Positions 37,145-45,967 of a stretch of 64,000 nt of DNA are shown here, one piece after another. The position numbers and the translations under genes were made by a program. A model generated the notes under the pieces. The model was not told where the DNA came from. It searched no databases and saw only the letters and a program-made list of their open reading frames with translations. Source of the DNA: a virus; IMG/VR virus record IMGVR_UViG_3300020406_000005, positions 1 to 64,000 of that record; one strand, given 5' to 3'. Every line of letters starts with the position of its first letter. Position 1 is the stretch's first letter.

Positions 37145-40100
37145 TTATGCCAATAATTTAAATGTTTTTCTTAAACTGAAAGTTGAAAATCCCCATTGCT
37201 GGTTATAATTTAACTTTGCCATGTAAGGTCGGTTGATGTGCACTATGTCCCTCTCTGGGTCAACTGCCCAACATCGGATTACCGTTGTCTCATTGTTGTC
37301 ATCTATAACTTTAACAACATAAAAGTTTTTACCATTTTTGGATTTTTTGAGTTTGCACTCTCTAGGGATAAACCATGTGACACCAAGATTCGGATCAAAT
37401 TCAGAAATTGGTGGAATGTAAAGTTCATCAAGCTTCTGTCTTACACGGGGGGTTACAACCGCGTTGATCGGAAAAACACCCGTTAAGTTAACTAGATATT
37501 CTAGCTTCTCTTCTTCTGAAAAGTCTCCCTCTGGTGCATACTTCTCTATATTTTCCAGTAGTTTCTTCTCTTTTCTTGGCCGATCTTCTGACACGGCTGT
37601 CCAGAAGTGCTTCAGTCCAGTAAACCTATCATCCACCAAGCTGTTCATTGCTTGAGATAATACCAACGCGTGGATGCACTTCTTATTCAACTTGGAGTAG
37701 ATTACATCTGGATGAAACAAAAACTCCTCAATAGTGTTAAAAGGTCTGTGTTCAATTATTTGCTCAATTGCCTTATCTCCAAGTCCTTTGATTGATGTTA
37801 AGGGCTGTATCAATGTGTCCCCTTGCTCGTCAATCGCCCAAACAGTACCCGAGGTGTTTATATCTAATGGCTGCACATTAAAACCCATGGATTTTGCTGT
37901 GGCGATTGCGCGCTCTTTTCTGGTTTCGGGTTCCTTGTCTAGGAAGGCCGCTAGCCATTCAGCCGGGTAATAATTAAGTAGATAAGCACACTGATAGGAT
38001 AAAACACAGTAGGATACAGCGTGAGATTTGTTAAAACCGTATCCGGAAAAATATTCAAAAGTTTCCCACAGTTCCCTAGCTTCATATTCTTTCATTCCCT
38101 TCTTCAAACAGCCGCGGCGGAACTTATCATAAATTTTATCCTTCTGTGCCTGGATTGACCCTGTGCCCTTCTTTGTTAGAAGTTTTCTAAGCTTGTTGCC
38201 TTCGTCAAGAGTTAAGCCTTCCCCAAGCTTGTGGGCAAGCATTGCGATCTGCTCTTGAAAAATCAAAAAGCCATAAGTTTCCTCCGTCACAGAGCGGACT
38301 GTTTTATTTATATATTCTACATCATCTGGGTACTTTTTTGCACCAATAAATTTTTTATCTACATTCGCGGATAGCGGTCCGGGCCTATAAATAGACGTGA
38401 TTGCTGCCAAGTCGATTATGTTATCTGGCTTTGCATTCTTGCAAAATGTCTGTGCACCTGTTTCTGTGAACTGGAAGATGCCCGCCCACTTCCCTTTATG
38501 GAAGATGTTTTTCCAAACATTCTTATCATTTAAATTTATCACCTCAGGGTGCAAATTGTTATTATAGTATTCTTTTATTTGATTAAAGGTTGGCTTTTCA
38601 ATGTTATGGTGCCTTCGAAGGATTCGCTCTATAGCACCCTCCATCATTCTTAGGGAGGCTAAGCCAAGGATATCAAACTTAATGAAGCCCATGGGCTCCA
38701 AGTGCCTTACATTCTGACCCTCAGACCAGGGAGTCTGTCTAACACCGCCTGAATTTATAAGGGGCATCCATTGATCTAAATTCTCCCCTACGACTACGCC
38801 GCCAGCGTGACGTGATGCAGATCTGGTTTGTCCATACAGTTTTTCAATATGAGTCTTTATGTGAGGATACTTAGCCAAAAATTTCTGGAGCGATTCGGAA
38901 AACTCCATCAACTCTTCAAAGGTTGGCGCGTAAACTCCAGCAGTGATACCGTGCTTTTTCTTGGCTAGTGGCGTGGCCTCATAGACCATCTTGCTCGTAA
39001 CATTATTTACTTCAGTAAACTCAATGCCATAAAATTTGGAAATATCTTTAATAAGAGACCTTAACTGGAGAGTGTTCCAATTTGTAATTGGGACGACAGA
39101 ATTGTCTCCCCATAGATCAATTAACTCTTCCTTTAAGGTCATGGGATCCGATACATCGTAGTCAATATCTGGATATCCAGAACCTCCCTTCGTCAAGAAT
39201 CTCTCAAATTGAAGCCCATACTTGATCGGATCAATTTGAGTAATCTTCAAGACGTATGCAACCAGTGAACCCGCAGCAGACCCGCGACCTGGGCCGGCGA
39301 GTTGCCTTTGGATTGCCACGTCTGATATCGCTTTCATGGTTAGAAAATACTTAGAAAAACCTCTCTTGTCAATTACAGAGGTCTCGTACTTAAGACGCTC
39401 AACATATTCTTTTTTATCTTGCAGGCCAAGCTCTCTCAAGCCCTCAACACAAAGAGCCGCTAAGGTCTGAGAGGCTGTGGAGCCCTCTGGGACCACAAAT
39501 TCTGGCAGTCTTACCGTATTATCCGGTAGGAATGTTTTGATTCTGTTGTGGGCAATATCATAGGTATTCTTTATAGAGGCTAATACTAACTCATCGTCAT
39601 ACTCAGCACCGACAGATTTAGAATACTTCTTGTATGATTCCCACATTTGGTCTCCATTTTTTGGATAGAGTTCGTAACCTATCTCTTCAACTGAAGTTGG
39701 CAATTCGTCAGATAAATAATCTGGCTTTCCTCTACCTAGCCAACCGAGTCTCTTGTACAGCTCCCTATCCTTCCACACGTCAACATCATAATAGTGAGAG
39801 TCTGCGGTTGAAATAAGATCAATTCCAAATTCTCGATGCATCTGGATAATATATCCGTTTAACTCGTGCTGCTCCGGTATGTTATTCCACTGTAGCTCTC
39901 CGTACCAGCGATCCGAAAAAATAGACTGCATTTTTTGCGTTGTCTCTCTCATCGCGTGTAAAATAGCATCCGGTCCGGTGTCGCGGTTTTCCCAGTAATT
40001 ACCGGCATAAACTCCACCGAGACAAGCTGAAGCTGCGATAACTCCCTCATTATATTCAGATAGCATATCATAATCAACCCTAGGATACCTGTAAAAATTA

Positions 40101-40579
40101 TCACCAGCGTAGGATCGAGATATCATTTTAAAGATATTTTGGAGGCCTGTTTGATTCATAGCTAGTAGAATTAAGTGCCTCCTCCTATTCAAGACAGACT
40201 TAATTTTTTTCTTGGAAGCGCCCTCATCTTCTACAGTTGTTCCAGAATTATCAGCCTCATACTCTGATTTTTTCTTTGACTCTGATTTAATCAGCTCGTA
40301 CTCTCTCTTCCATTTTTTAACCGATGGGATAAAGTATGCCTCACAACCAAAAATTGGTTTGAATTTTTTGCCCTGAGCTTTCATCTTCTTGGCGTGCAAA
40401 ACTTGCCATGCAAGACCATTCATGTTTCCATGATCAGTTAAAGCCAAGGCATCCATTCCGTTTTCATACGCAAACTCCATATGATCTGGTGGATAGCCCA
40501 AAGCATCAAACGGGGACCCCGCAACAGAATGTGCATGGAGGCCCACAAAAGGAATCTTGCTAACTTTTCTAGATTTCAT
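37145..40579 (-). CDS. dnaE: DNA polymerase III alpha subunit (family C)
   Basis: A 1144-residue replicative polymerase. The N-terminal PHP domain has LHAHS (14-18) and LTDHGN (47-52). The catalytic core has AGPGRGSAAGSLVAY and YPDIDYD (about 470), the metal-binding aspartates, then RHAGGVVVGE and SASRHAGG-type loop segments, and YGFNKSHAVSYC. A helix-hairpin-helix region (IKGLGDKAIEQIIEH) follows. Nearly full length for DnaE. Most T4-like phages use a family B enzyme instead, so this is unusual. A separate short family A polymerase lies at 55075-56199. Confidence 0.95.
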   Translation of the reverse strand: MKSRKVSKIPFVGLHAHSVAGSPFDALGYPPDHMEFAYENGMDALALTDHGNMNGLAWQVLHAKKMKAQGKKFKPIFGCEAYFIPSVKKWKREYELIKSESKKKSEYEADNSGTTVEDEGASKKKIKSVLNRRRHLILLAMNQTGLQNIFKMISRSYAGDNFYRYPRVDYDMLSEYNEGVIAASACLGGVYAGNYWENRDTGPDAILHAMRETTQKMQSIFSDRWYGELQWNNIPEQHELNGYIIQMHREFGIDLISTADSHYYDVDVWKDRELYKRLGWLGRGKPDYLSDELPTSVEEIGYELYPKNGDQMWESYKKYSKSVGAEYDDELVLASIKNTYDIAHNRIKTFLPDNTVRLPEFVVPEGSTASQTLAALCVEGLRELGLQDKKEYVERLKYETSVIDKRGFSKYFLTMKAISDVAIQRQLAGPGRGSAAGSLVAYVLKITQIDPIKYGLQFERFLTKGGSGYPDIDYDVSDPMTLKEELIDLWGDNSVVPITNWNTLQLRSLIKDISKFYGIEFTEVNNVTSKMVYEATPLAKKKHGITAGVYAPTFEELMEFSESLQKFLAKYPHIKTHIEKLYGQTRSASRHAGGVVVGENLDQWMPLINSGGVRQTPWSEGQNVRHLEPMGFIKFDILGLASLRMMEGAIERILRRHHNIEKPTFNQIKEYYNNNLHPEVINLNDKNVWKNIFHKGKWAGIFQFTETGAQTFCKNAKPDNIIDLAAITSIYRPGPLSANVDKKFIGAKKYPDDVEYINKTVRSVTEETYGFLIFQEQIAMLAHKLGEGLTLDEGNKLRKLLTKKGTGSIQAQKDKIYDKFRRGCLKKGMKEYEARELWETFEYFSGYGFNKSHAVSYCVLSYQCAYLLNYYPAEWLAAFLDKEPETRKERAIATAKSMGFNVQPLDINTSGTVWAIDEQGDTLIQPLTSIKGLGDKAIEQIIEHRPFNTIEEFLFHPDVIYSKLNKKCIHALVLSQAMNSLVDDRFTGLKHFWTAVSEDRPRKEKKLLENIEKYAPEGDFSEEEKLEYLVNLTGVFPINAVVTPRVRQKLDELYIPPISEFDPNLGVTWFIPRECKLKKSKNGKNFYVVKVIDDNNETTVIRCWAVDPERDIVHINRPYMAKLNYNQQWGFSTFSLRKTFKLLA

Positions 40580-40772
40580 CTACTAAACCTTTCATCTCTT
40601 CAATACAATCAAGTAGTTCTTTTTTTATTGGGTTAACTTCTTTTTCGAACATACTCATTATAAATGATTCTTGCTCATTTGTCAATAACAAATAAGTATG
40701 CGGAAAACCTATATTTTCCTTGATGTGGTACGGTATGTTATCATATAACATTTCAATTTTTGTTAAATTCAT
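40569..40772 (-). CDS. hypothetical small protein
   Basis: A 67-residue mixed protein with a helical acidic C-terminus. It overlaps the polymerase start by 11 bp, so it is probably cotranslated. No family recognised. Confidence 0.65.
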   Translation of the reverse strand: MNLTKIEMLYDNIPYHIKENIGFPHTYLLLTNEQESFIMSMFEKEVNPIKKELLDCIEEMKGLVDEI

Positions 40773-40776
40773 AATT

Positions 40777-41616
40777 TTATTCTTTCACAAAGTAGGGCTT
40801 TATAAATTTTTTAGAGGGCCTGGTAATAATATGATTCGAGCTATAATAATCTTTTAAAGATTCCCAGCTCTCTAAGCTGTAATATTCATTTATCTCTATT
40901 ATTTTATCCATAGGTATTGTATCAAGATTAAAAATTTTGTCAAGAGTAAAATTTTTGCCTGACCACCTTTCTGAAAAGTGTATTGTTTTGTCTCCACCAG
41001 TACACTGATTTTTTATGTTCCATTTAAACTTTGGCCAGTCTTCTGGAAAAAATGTAAAACTTAAATACTTATTGTCTCTTACCGTTTCTCCCCTATAAGA
41101 AAGAAAAAAAGAATCTGAACCTCGTATTGAGTCTATGTGATTTTTCAGTAAGAGAGGGTCGTACAGACCGTAGGGAAACGACACAAAATATTTTGTTGGC
41201 AAAGTCCACCTGCTAATTTTACTTGAGATCAAAAAATTTGAAAGGGCACCGTGTAAGATTGACCAACCCAAAGAATCTCTCCGGTCTCTGTCCTTAATCG
41301 GAACAGGGGTGTAAAATACAGGAATCCACTTTTCGTGATAACGCTTTCTCTTTACGAAGTCTTTTTCCCTGAAGTATTTAGGGTCTAGGATATAGTCTCC
41401 TATTCTCTTTTTCACAAGAGGCGCAACGTCGTCATTGCAGACAATCCAGATACTGTCACAGCCTGCGTATGCGCATTCAGCTACCGATCTTTCTACCGCC
41501 AAATACCCCTCTCTTATAGGCTGCAAGTAATCTGGCCAGGGGAAATCAAAGCTATTTTTCCATCCTGCCAAGGGTATTATTCCAGATAGGTTTCTTCCTT
41601 GTGGTGACGATATCAT
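40777..41616 (-). CDS. nucleotidyltransferase-like (GT-A fold) protein
   Basis: A 279-residue protein from the ATG overlapping the upstream stop. The N-terminus GRNLSGIIPLAGWKNSFDFP, WPDYLQPIREGYLAVERSV, CAYAGCDSIWIVCNDD resembles sugar-phosphate nucleotidyltransferases (PLAGxGxR, P-L-V-x-K-P-L, helix, G-x-x-x-I-x-I-V) but with altered key residues. The C-terminal half is unrecognised. Substrate unknown. Confidence 0.55.
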   Translation of the reverse strand: MISSPQGRNLSGIIPLAGWKNSFDFPWPDYLQPIREGYLAVERSVAECAYAGCDSIWIVCNDDVAPLVKKRIGDYILDPKYFREKDFVKRKRYHEKWIPVFYTPVPIKDRDRRDSLGWSILHGALSNFLISSKISRWTLPTKYFVSFPYGLYDPLLLKNHIDSIRGSDSFFLSYRGETVRDNKYLSFTFFPEDWPKFKWNIKNQCTGGDKTIHFSERWSGKNFTLDKIFNLDTIPMDKIIEINEYYSLESWESLKDYYSSNHIITRPSKKFIKPYFVKE

Positions 41617-42389
41617 GATATCGCATCTTTCAAGCAAAAGTTTTTTATAAAAAAAACATTTTTTGTATCTTTATATAAATTATTATCTTTTTTTATAACA
41701 ACTCTTTTATTGTGCAATACGCGGGGTTTGCGGTACTTATTGCTTCCATTTTTATAAAGGCCAATCTTGTTGCCTTTTATGTCTATTGAGTCTAAATAGC
41801 GCTCGACAGCAAAACGAGCCATGGTATCTGAGTAGTCAAAATCCATGAGATCTTCATAACTAAGGTGTGACTCCGCTACGCAGTCGGTAATATACTTGGA
41901 CCCATCCACTCGACTTGATGAATAAAAATGTATTTCTTTTGCAAAGTTAGAAATAGATATTTTAGGCGGTAAGAAAGTGTGTCTTCCTCCTAAATTTGAC
42001 AACTCAAAGTCATCATACACTATGTATACGGGATTTTCGCTTTTAAGAACTTCAATGTCAAGGTCAAAGACAATAGGCGCTGGTTCAAAAATATGGCAAT
42101 TGTTAAACTCATACTCTTGATTATGCGAACTTGTAATTATTTTTAGCTTTCTCTCTTGTAATCTTATATTCTGCAAGTCTGCGTTATCAATCATTTGCCC
42201 TTGTAAAGACAGCAGCAAAAACAATCTTGACCAAGTATAGTCTTGTCTTGGGTTTCCAAACAAGTTGAGACAACACTCCTTGTAAAAAATAGGAATATTA
42301 CTAGAGCTAAGAATGTGAAAATAATCATTTGTAAATGCGTAAAACATAGATTCCACGCTAGAACCTATTACAACATCTTTCAATAGCAT
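41613..42389 (-). CDS. hypothetical protein
   Basis: A 258-residue protein with alternating strands and short helices; no motif recognised. Overlaps on both sides place it in the operon with the nucleotidyltransferase-like gene and the MopE/VWA lipoprotein. Confidence 0.7.
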   Translation of the reverse strand: MLLKDVVIGSSVESMFYAFTNDYFHILSSSNIPIFYKECCLNLFGNPRQDYTWSRLFLLLSLQGQMIDNADLQNIRLQERKLKIITSSHNQEYEFNNCHIFEPAPIVFDLDIEVLKSENPVYIVYDDFELSNLGGRHTFLPPKISISNFAKEIHFYSSSRVDGSKYITDCVAESHLSYEDLMDFDYSDTMARFAVERYLDSIDIKGNKIGLYKNGSNKYRKPRVLHNKRVVIKKDNNLYKDTKNVFFIKNFCLKDAIS

Positions 42390-44626
42390 ATCTTGATATT
42401 ATGATCATATCTAAGGTGAAAACTAGAATATATGTATCTATTGGAAAAATTTTGAATCAGCGCTCCCTGTTCTTGTTCCGGTGGGAGACATGCCTCGTCT
42501 ATTATAGACATCAAATTTTCATACATTTGATTTTGATTCCACGTCAATTCAAAAGACCTACCTCCCGTTTGTGTGGCCCAATTTGGCCACATTCCAGAAT
42601 CGTTAGCAGAGACAAACGTATAGAGTTTAAACCTTATAGTCCCTGCCAGAGTAGATGTGATAGTCTCCCTCGTAATCTCAGGAGTTAGCCAAGACTGGTC
42701 CTGCTCATCTGTGAATACAATTGCAATTTTGTCTACATTTTGTCTCCAATTGATTTTGAAGTTCTCTTTGCTTGGAGTCGAGGCGGTCTCTGACAACCAC
42801 TGAGAACTGCTGACGTCAAAGTCGGCAGTTTGAGATATATCCCTTGTAACAAAATACAAGGCATCTCTGAGCATCTCTTCACTAGTGCCCATACCTTCGC
42901 CATTCAGTGCAGCAAAAGAGGCTAGGAAGTCGGCAAACGGCGCTATGTCGGACACTAGATAAAGTCTCTCTCTTTCTCTGGCATCTTCTTTCGGGCCCAC
43001 AACCAAGCCCCAGTGCAGCTTACTTTCTGCCTGAAAGTGAGCTGCGAATCGATTTAGTGCTGCTCGGACGGCGGATATTGTTCCATCCATCGAGCCAGAC
43101 CAGTCTAAAATAAATAAAATGTCTGTGTCTCTTATCTCTTCTCCGTAATCTGCAACCCCATCACAGTCGTTATCAGAGCCATCGCACACCTCTGTTGAAG
43201 GCACAACCTCATCCTTACAGAAGTCTCTCTGGAATCGATCCCATCTGTCATTATTTCCCCACTGTCCTTGTTGGCAGATCATGTTACCAGCGTGGCACAC
43301 ACCAACATCTAAAGTGCCTTCGGGGCCTGTATAGCATGCAACCTGAATTTCCTCATCCACTCTACTGTCACAGTCCTCATCAAAATTATTGCATATTTCG
43401 TTTGCGACCTCCATTCCAGTATAAGGGTCACACGGTTGGCCAGATAAAATTTCTAATTGTGCACACAAGGCGAGACATTCAGACATACTCAATTGCGTGC
43501 ACCCTGGCGGATCGTCGCATTGACAAGATTTAAAGCCTTGGCCACACCTCAGAGGTTCTTCTGAACAAGGTATTAATACTCCTACATCTTGGATCGTACA
43601 GTCGCAATTTAGACCCTCATCAATTAAACCGTCGCAATCTTGATCAGCGCCATCGCAAGGATCCACTTCTTCTGATGGTTGCGCAACGGTGCAAGATATC
43701 CAATTACCTAAATCACAAGTTTCGAACCCAACGCCACAAAGCGTTTCGCATTCCTGAATGAGTTCTTCATCTATAACTCCATCACAATCATCATCGATGT
43801 TGTTGCACAATTCTACCGGGACGGGGCCGCACTCATCGCACACATTCCTTTGATTTTCGTCGATGAGGCCGTCGCAGTCGTCGTCCTCGTAGTTGCAGCG
43901 CTCGTCCGAAGGGCCGGTGGCGTCACATCCCACAATTTCCAAATTTACACAATATCCTTGGCCTTGACCGCAATCATTCTCGCAAGGAAATCGACCCTCA
44001 TCAATCCCACCGTCACAATCATCATCCAGGCCGTTACAATCCTCTTCGCTACAAGGCTGACAAGGCAGGTGGACTAAGTTTCCCTTATTACAGAGAACCT
44101 GCTGCCTGCCAAGGGTGCCATCCTCTAGTTGACATTCAAACCACTCTACAAACTCACCACTAGTGCCTGGGGGGCACTCCCATTGTGTGGTGCACTCACT
44201 CTGGAAAAGTATTTCTGGAGGGGGGCAATTTTCATCTTGGCCAAACAGACAGGGAGTGCCGCCTTGGTCACAAATTTCCACGATAACGTTCATTACGTCA
44301 ATTGTCTGTGCAGGGTTGGGGGGACAGTACCACCTCTGGCGGTCGCAGCACTCTGGAAAACACAGACAATACTCGTCTGGTTCCGATGTGGTGGTTGTTT
44401 CACATATTTGCTCTGGCGTTAGTTGTGGCTCTGCATCAGCACCTGCTGGTGATAATTCGTCCACCAGCAAAAAAACGTCTTGTTCTTGCCCTCCGTTAGG
44501 GATATTATCAACTATCAGTCGCGGGCCCGGGTCTTCACTTAGGGGGCCCTCTGTAGAGCTTTTTGGATCTCTACACGATAAGGCCAACAAAGAAAAGAGA
44601 AAAATTGTTAGAACCCTAATATTCAA
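42380..44626 (-). CDS. MopE-repeat and VWA-domain lipoprotein
   Basis: A 748-residue exported protein with a TTG start (GGGAG upstream, overlapping the thyX stop). The lipoprotein signal ends in LLALSC. Six Cys/Asp motifs (for example CNGLDDDCDGGIDEG, CNYEDDDCDGLIDEN, CDGSDNDCDGVADYG) match MopE-type metal-binding repeats. Near residue 505 a VWA domain has the metal-site DWSGSMDG. Such proteins are common in Myxococcota and relatives. In a phage it may modify the host surface or be a virion adhesin; both are inference. Likely horizontal origin. Confidence 0.85.
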   Translation of the reverse strand: MNIRVLTIFLFSLLALSCRDPKSSTEGPLSEDPGPRLIVDNIPNGGQEQDVFLLVDELSPAGADAEPQLTPEQICETTTTSEPDEYCLCFPECCDRQRWYCPPNPAQTIDVMNVIVEICDQGGTPCLFGQDENCPPPEILFQSECTTQWECPPGTSGEFVEWFECQLEDGTLGRQQVLCNKGNLVHLPCQPCSEEDCNGLDDDCDGGIDEGRFPCENDCGQGQGYCVNLEIVGCDATGPSDERCNYEDDDCDGLIDENQRNVCDECGPVPVELCNNIDDDCDGVIDEELIQECETLCGVGFETCDLGNWISCTVAQPSEEVDPCDGADQDCDGLIDEGLNCDCTIQDVGVLIPCSEEPLRCGQGFKSCQCDDPPGCTQLSMSECLALCAQLEILSGQPCDPYTGMEVANEICNNFDEDCDSRVDEEIQVACYTGPEGTLDVGVCHAGNMICQQGQWGNNDRWDRFQRDFCKDEVVPSTEVCDGSDNDCDGVADYGEEIRDTDILFILDWSGSMDGTISAVRAALNRFAAHFQAESKLHWGLVVGPKEDARERERLYLVSDIAPFADFLASFAALNGEGMGTSEEMLRDALYFVTRDISQTADFDVSSSQWLSETASTPSKENFKINWRQNVDKIAIVFTDEQDQSWLTPEITRETITSTLAGTIRFKLYTFVSANDSGMWPNWATQTGGRSFELTWNQNQMYENLMSIIDEACLPPEQEQGALIQNFSNRYIYSSFHLRYDHNIKICY

Positions 44627-45327
44627 AACTTATGCTCCCTAAACGCTTTGGTTGAGTGCGGAAAGTATTCCTCTGCAATTTTAAGACAAGCATTTGCAAC
44701 CTGTTGAATTTCCCATTGAGCGCCTTCATGTAACCTGAGAGATACAAATTTCATGAGATTGCTCAAATTGACTGTACCGTAATACTGTGTATATAAATTT
44801 TGAGGCAATACACCTCTTGCCTGTTCGCGACAGACGCCTGAACTAACCAGCTTATTATACAACTCTAGAGATGAACTATTGTGATTGTTAACGGCGTCTG
44901 AGGCCAGATTTTCGGTTGTTGGCCAGTCTCGTTCAAGAGTCCCATCAATATCAGGATTTATCAGCTTATCCTCACTAGCTTGTCGATTTGATTTGTGTTG
45001 AACCCTAAACTGCTCCGGGGAATAAAATTTTATATCAACATCAGTGTACCTTCTACTTATTTCATTGTAGGCCCAAGTTCGGTGCCGGTGGTGCTGAGAT
45101 CTTATGAAGAGGGGCACTGTAAACCTCATTGTTAAAGCACAATGTTCAAACGGACTTGTGTGGTTGTGCTTCAACAAATAATTGATTAATTTGATATCCT
45201 TCTCATCTAAGACGTGCTTTTCAACACCAAACGAAACTCTCGCGGAATTTACAATTGTTAAATCTGACCCCATATGTGAAACGTATTCTACGGATCCGAT
45301 ATTGTCGCCAAACAAGTCAAACCTCAT
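44623..45327 (-). CDS. thyX: flavin-dependent thymidylate synthase
   Basis: A 234-residue enzyme that makes dTMP from dUMP using FAD/NADPH and methylene-THF. The signature RHR (81-83) with Ser91 in RHRTWAYNEISRRY is present, plus SPFEHCALTMRFT upstream and LRLHEGAQWEIQ near the end. The start at 45327 follows AGGAGA and overlaps the GroES-like gene by 11 bp. Confidence 0.95.
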   Translation of the reverse strand: MRFDLFGDNIGSVEYVSHMGSDLTIVNSARVSFGVEKHVLDEKDIKLINYLLKHNHTSPFEHCALTMRFTVPLFIRSQHHRHRTWAYNEISRRYTDVDIKFYSPEQFRVQHKSNRQASEDKLINPDIDGTLERDWPTTENLASDAVNNHNSSSLELYNKLVSSGVCREQARGVLPQNLYTQYYGTVNLSNLMKFVSLRLHEGAQWEIQQVANACLKIAEEYFPHSTKAFREHKF

Positions 45328-45640
45328 CAGGTCTCCTGTAAATGCCAAGGACGTAATTCTCTAAAATTAAGTGATGAATTCGATCTTTAATTTTAACTTC
45401 TGAAATCATTGACCTGTCAATGACAATTTTCTTTTCAGGCTCATGATTAGGATATTTTAAATATCTAAACTGTTTATGGCAGTCTTCAGCTACTGCTACC
45501 ACAGTAGCTTCAATATATCTGTCTACATCCAAATCGTAGTCTTCTGGCAATAAGACCCCTGTATTAGTCTCATTTTTCTGAACATGGGGGACAATTAATA
45601 GATGTCTGTTTGTCGGCTGAAAGCGTGAAATTTTAGACAT
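45317..45640 (-). CDS. GroES-like co-chaperonin
   Basis: A 107-residue protein. FQPTNRHLLIVPHVQKNETN then TGVLLPEDY matches the start and mobile loop of Cpn10 (V-L-V...K-T-x-G-I-x-L-P). The C-terminus DRIHHLILENYVLGIYRR fits the final strand. The loop is longer and more acidic than in host GroES, as in T4 gp31-like proteins. Likely partner for the phage GroEL at 28720. Confidence 0.75.
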   Translation of the reverse strand: MSKISRFQPTNRHLLIVPHVQKNETNTGVLLPEDYDLDVDRYIEATVVAVAEDCHKQFRYLKYPNHEPEKKIVIDRSMISEVKIKDRIHHLILENYVLGIYRRPDEV

Positions 45641-45905
45641 TGGTTAATCTCCCCACAGACCTTTGGCACTTATTCACATAATCTGATAAAACATCCATGT
45701 CTGTTTCTGATTTGTATAATCTATATGCCTTAACTGCTAATCTCATCTCTTCTTTTGTTAGCCACCCATTTTCGCAATAAGATTCTCTCAAATCTTTTCT
45801 TTGCTCCTTAAACGGCTCAATGGCTGTTTCGATAGCCACAAAAGTTTTAATATAGTTTACAAGGTGTTCTTCTTTTGAAATTTGTTTTTCGTTGTTGTTG
45901 TTCAT
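45633..45905 (-). CDS. hypothetical phage protein
   Basis: A 90-residue helical protein: YIKTFVAIETAIEPFKEQRK, ESYCENGWLTKEEMRLAVKA. A pattern I associate with conserved small proteins of marine T4-like phages; function unknown. First gene of the operon with GroES-like and ThyX. Confidence 0.7.
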   Translation of the reverse strand: MNNNNEKQISKEEHLVNYIKTFVAIETAIEPFKEQRKDLRESYCENGWLTKEEMRLAVKAYRLYKSETDMDVLSDYVNKCQRSVGRLTNV

Positions 45906-45931
45906 TTTTTTCCTTTCAACATTGTAGATAA

Positions 45932-45960
45932 ATATTACTATATTTTTTTAGATTTGTCAA
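45932..45960 (-). promoter_or_regulatory. sigma70 promoter
   Basis: On the minus strand, TTGACA (45955-45960), 17 bp, TAATAT (45932-45937), upstream of the operon starting at 45905. Confidence 0.85.
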
Positions 45961-45967
45961 ATATTTT

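Noticed and set aside
38300-38330. TATTTATA-like late promoter inside the polymerase gene
   Set aside because: Internal to dnaE with no gene start nearby.
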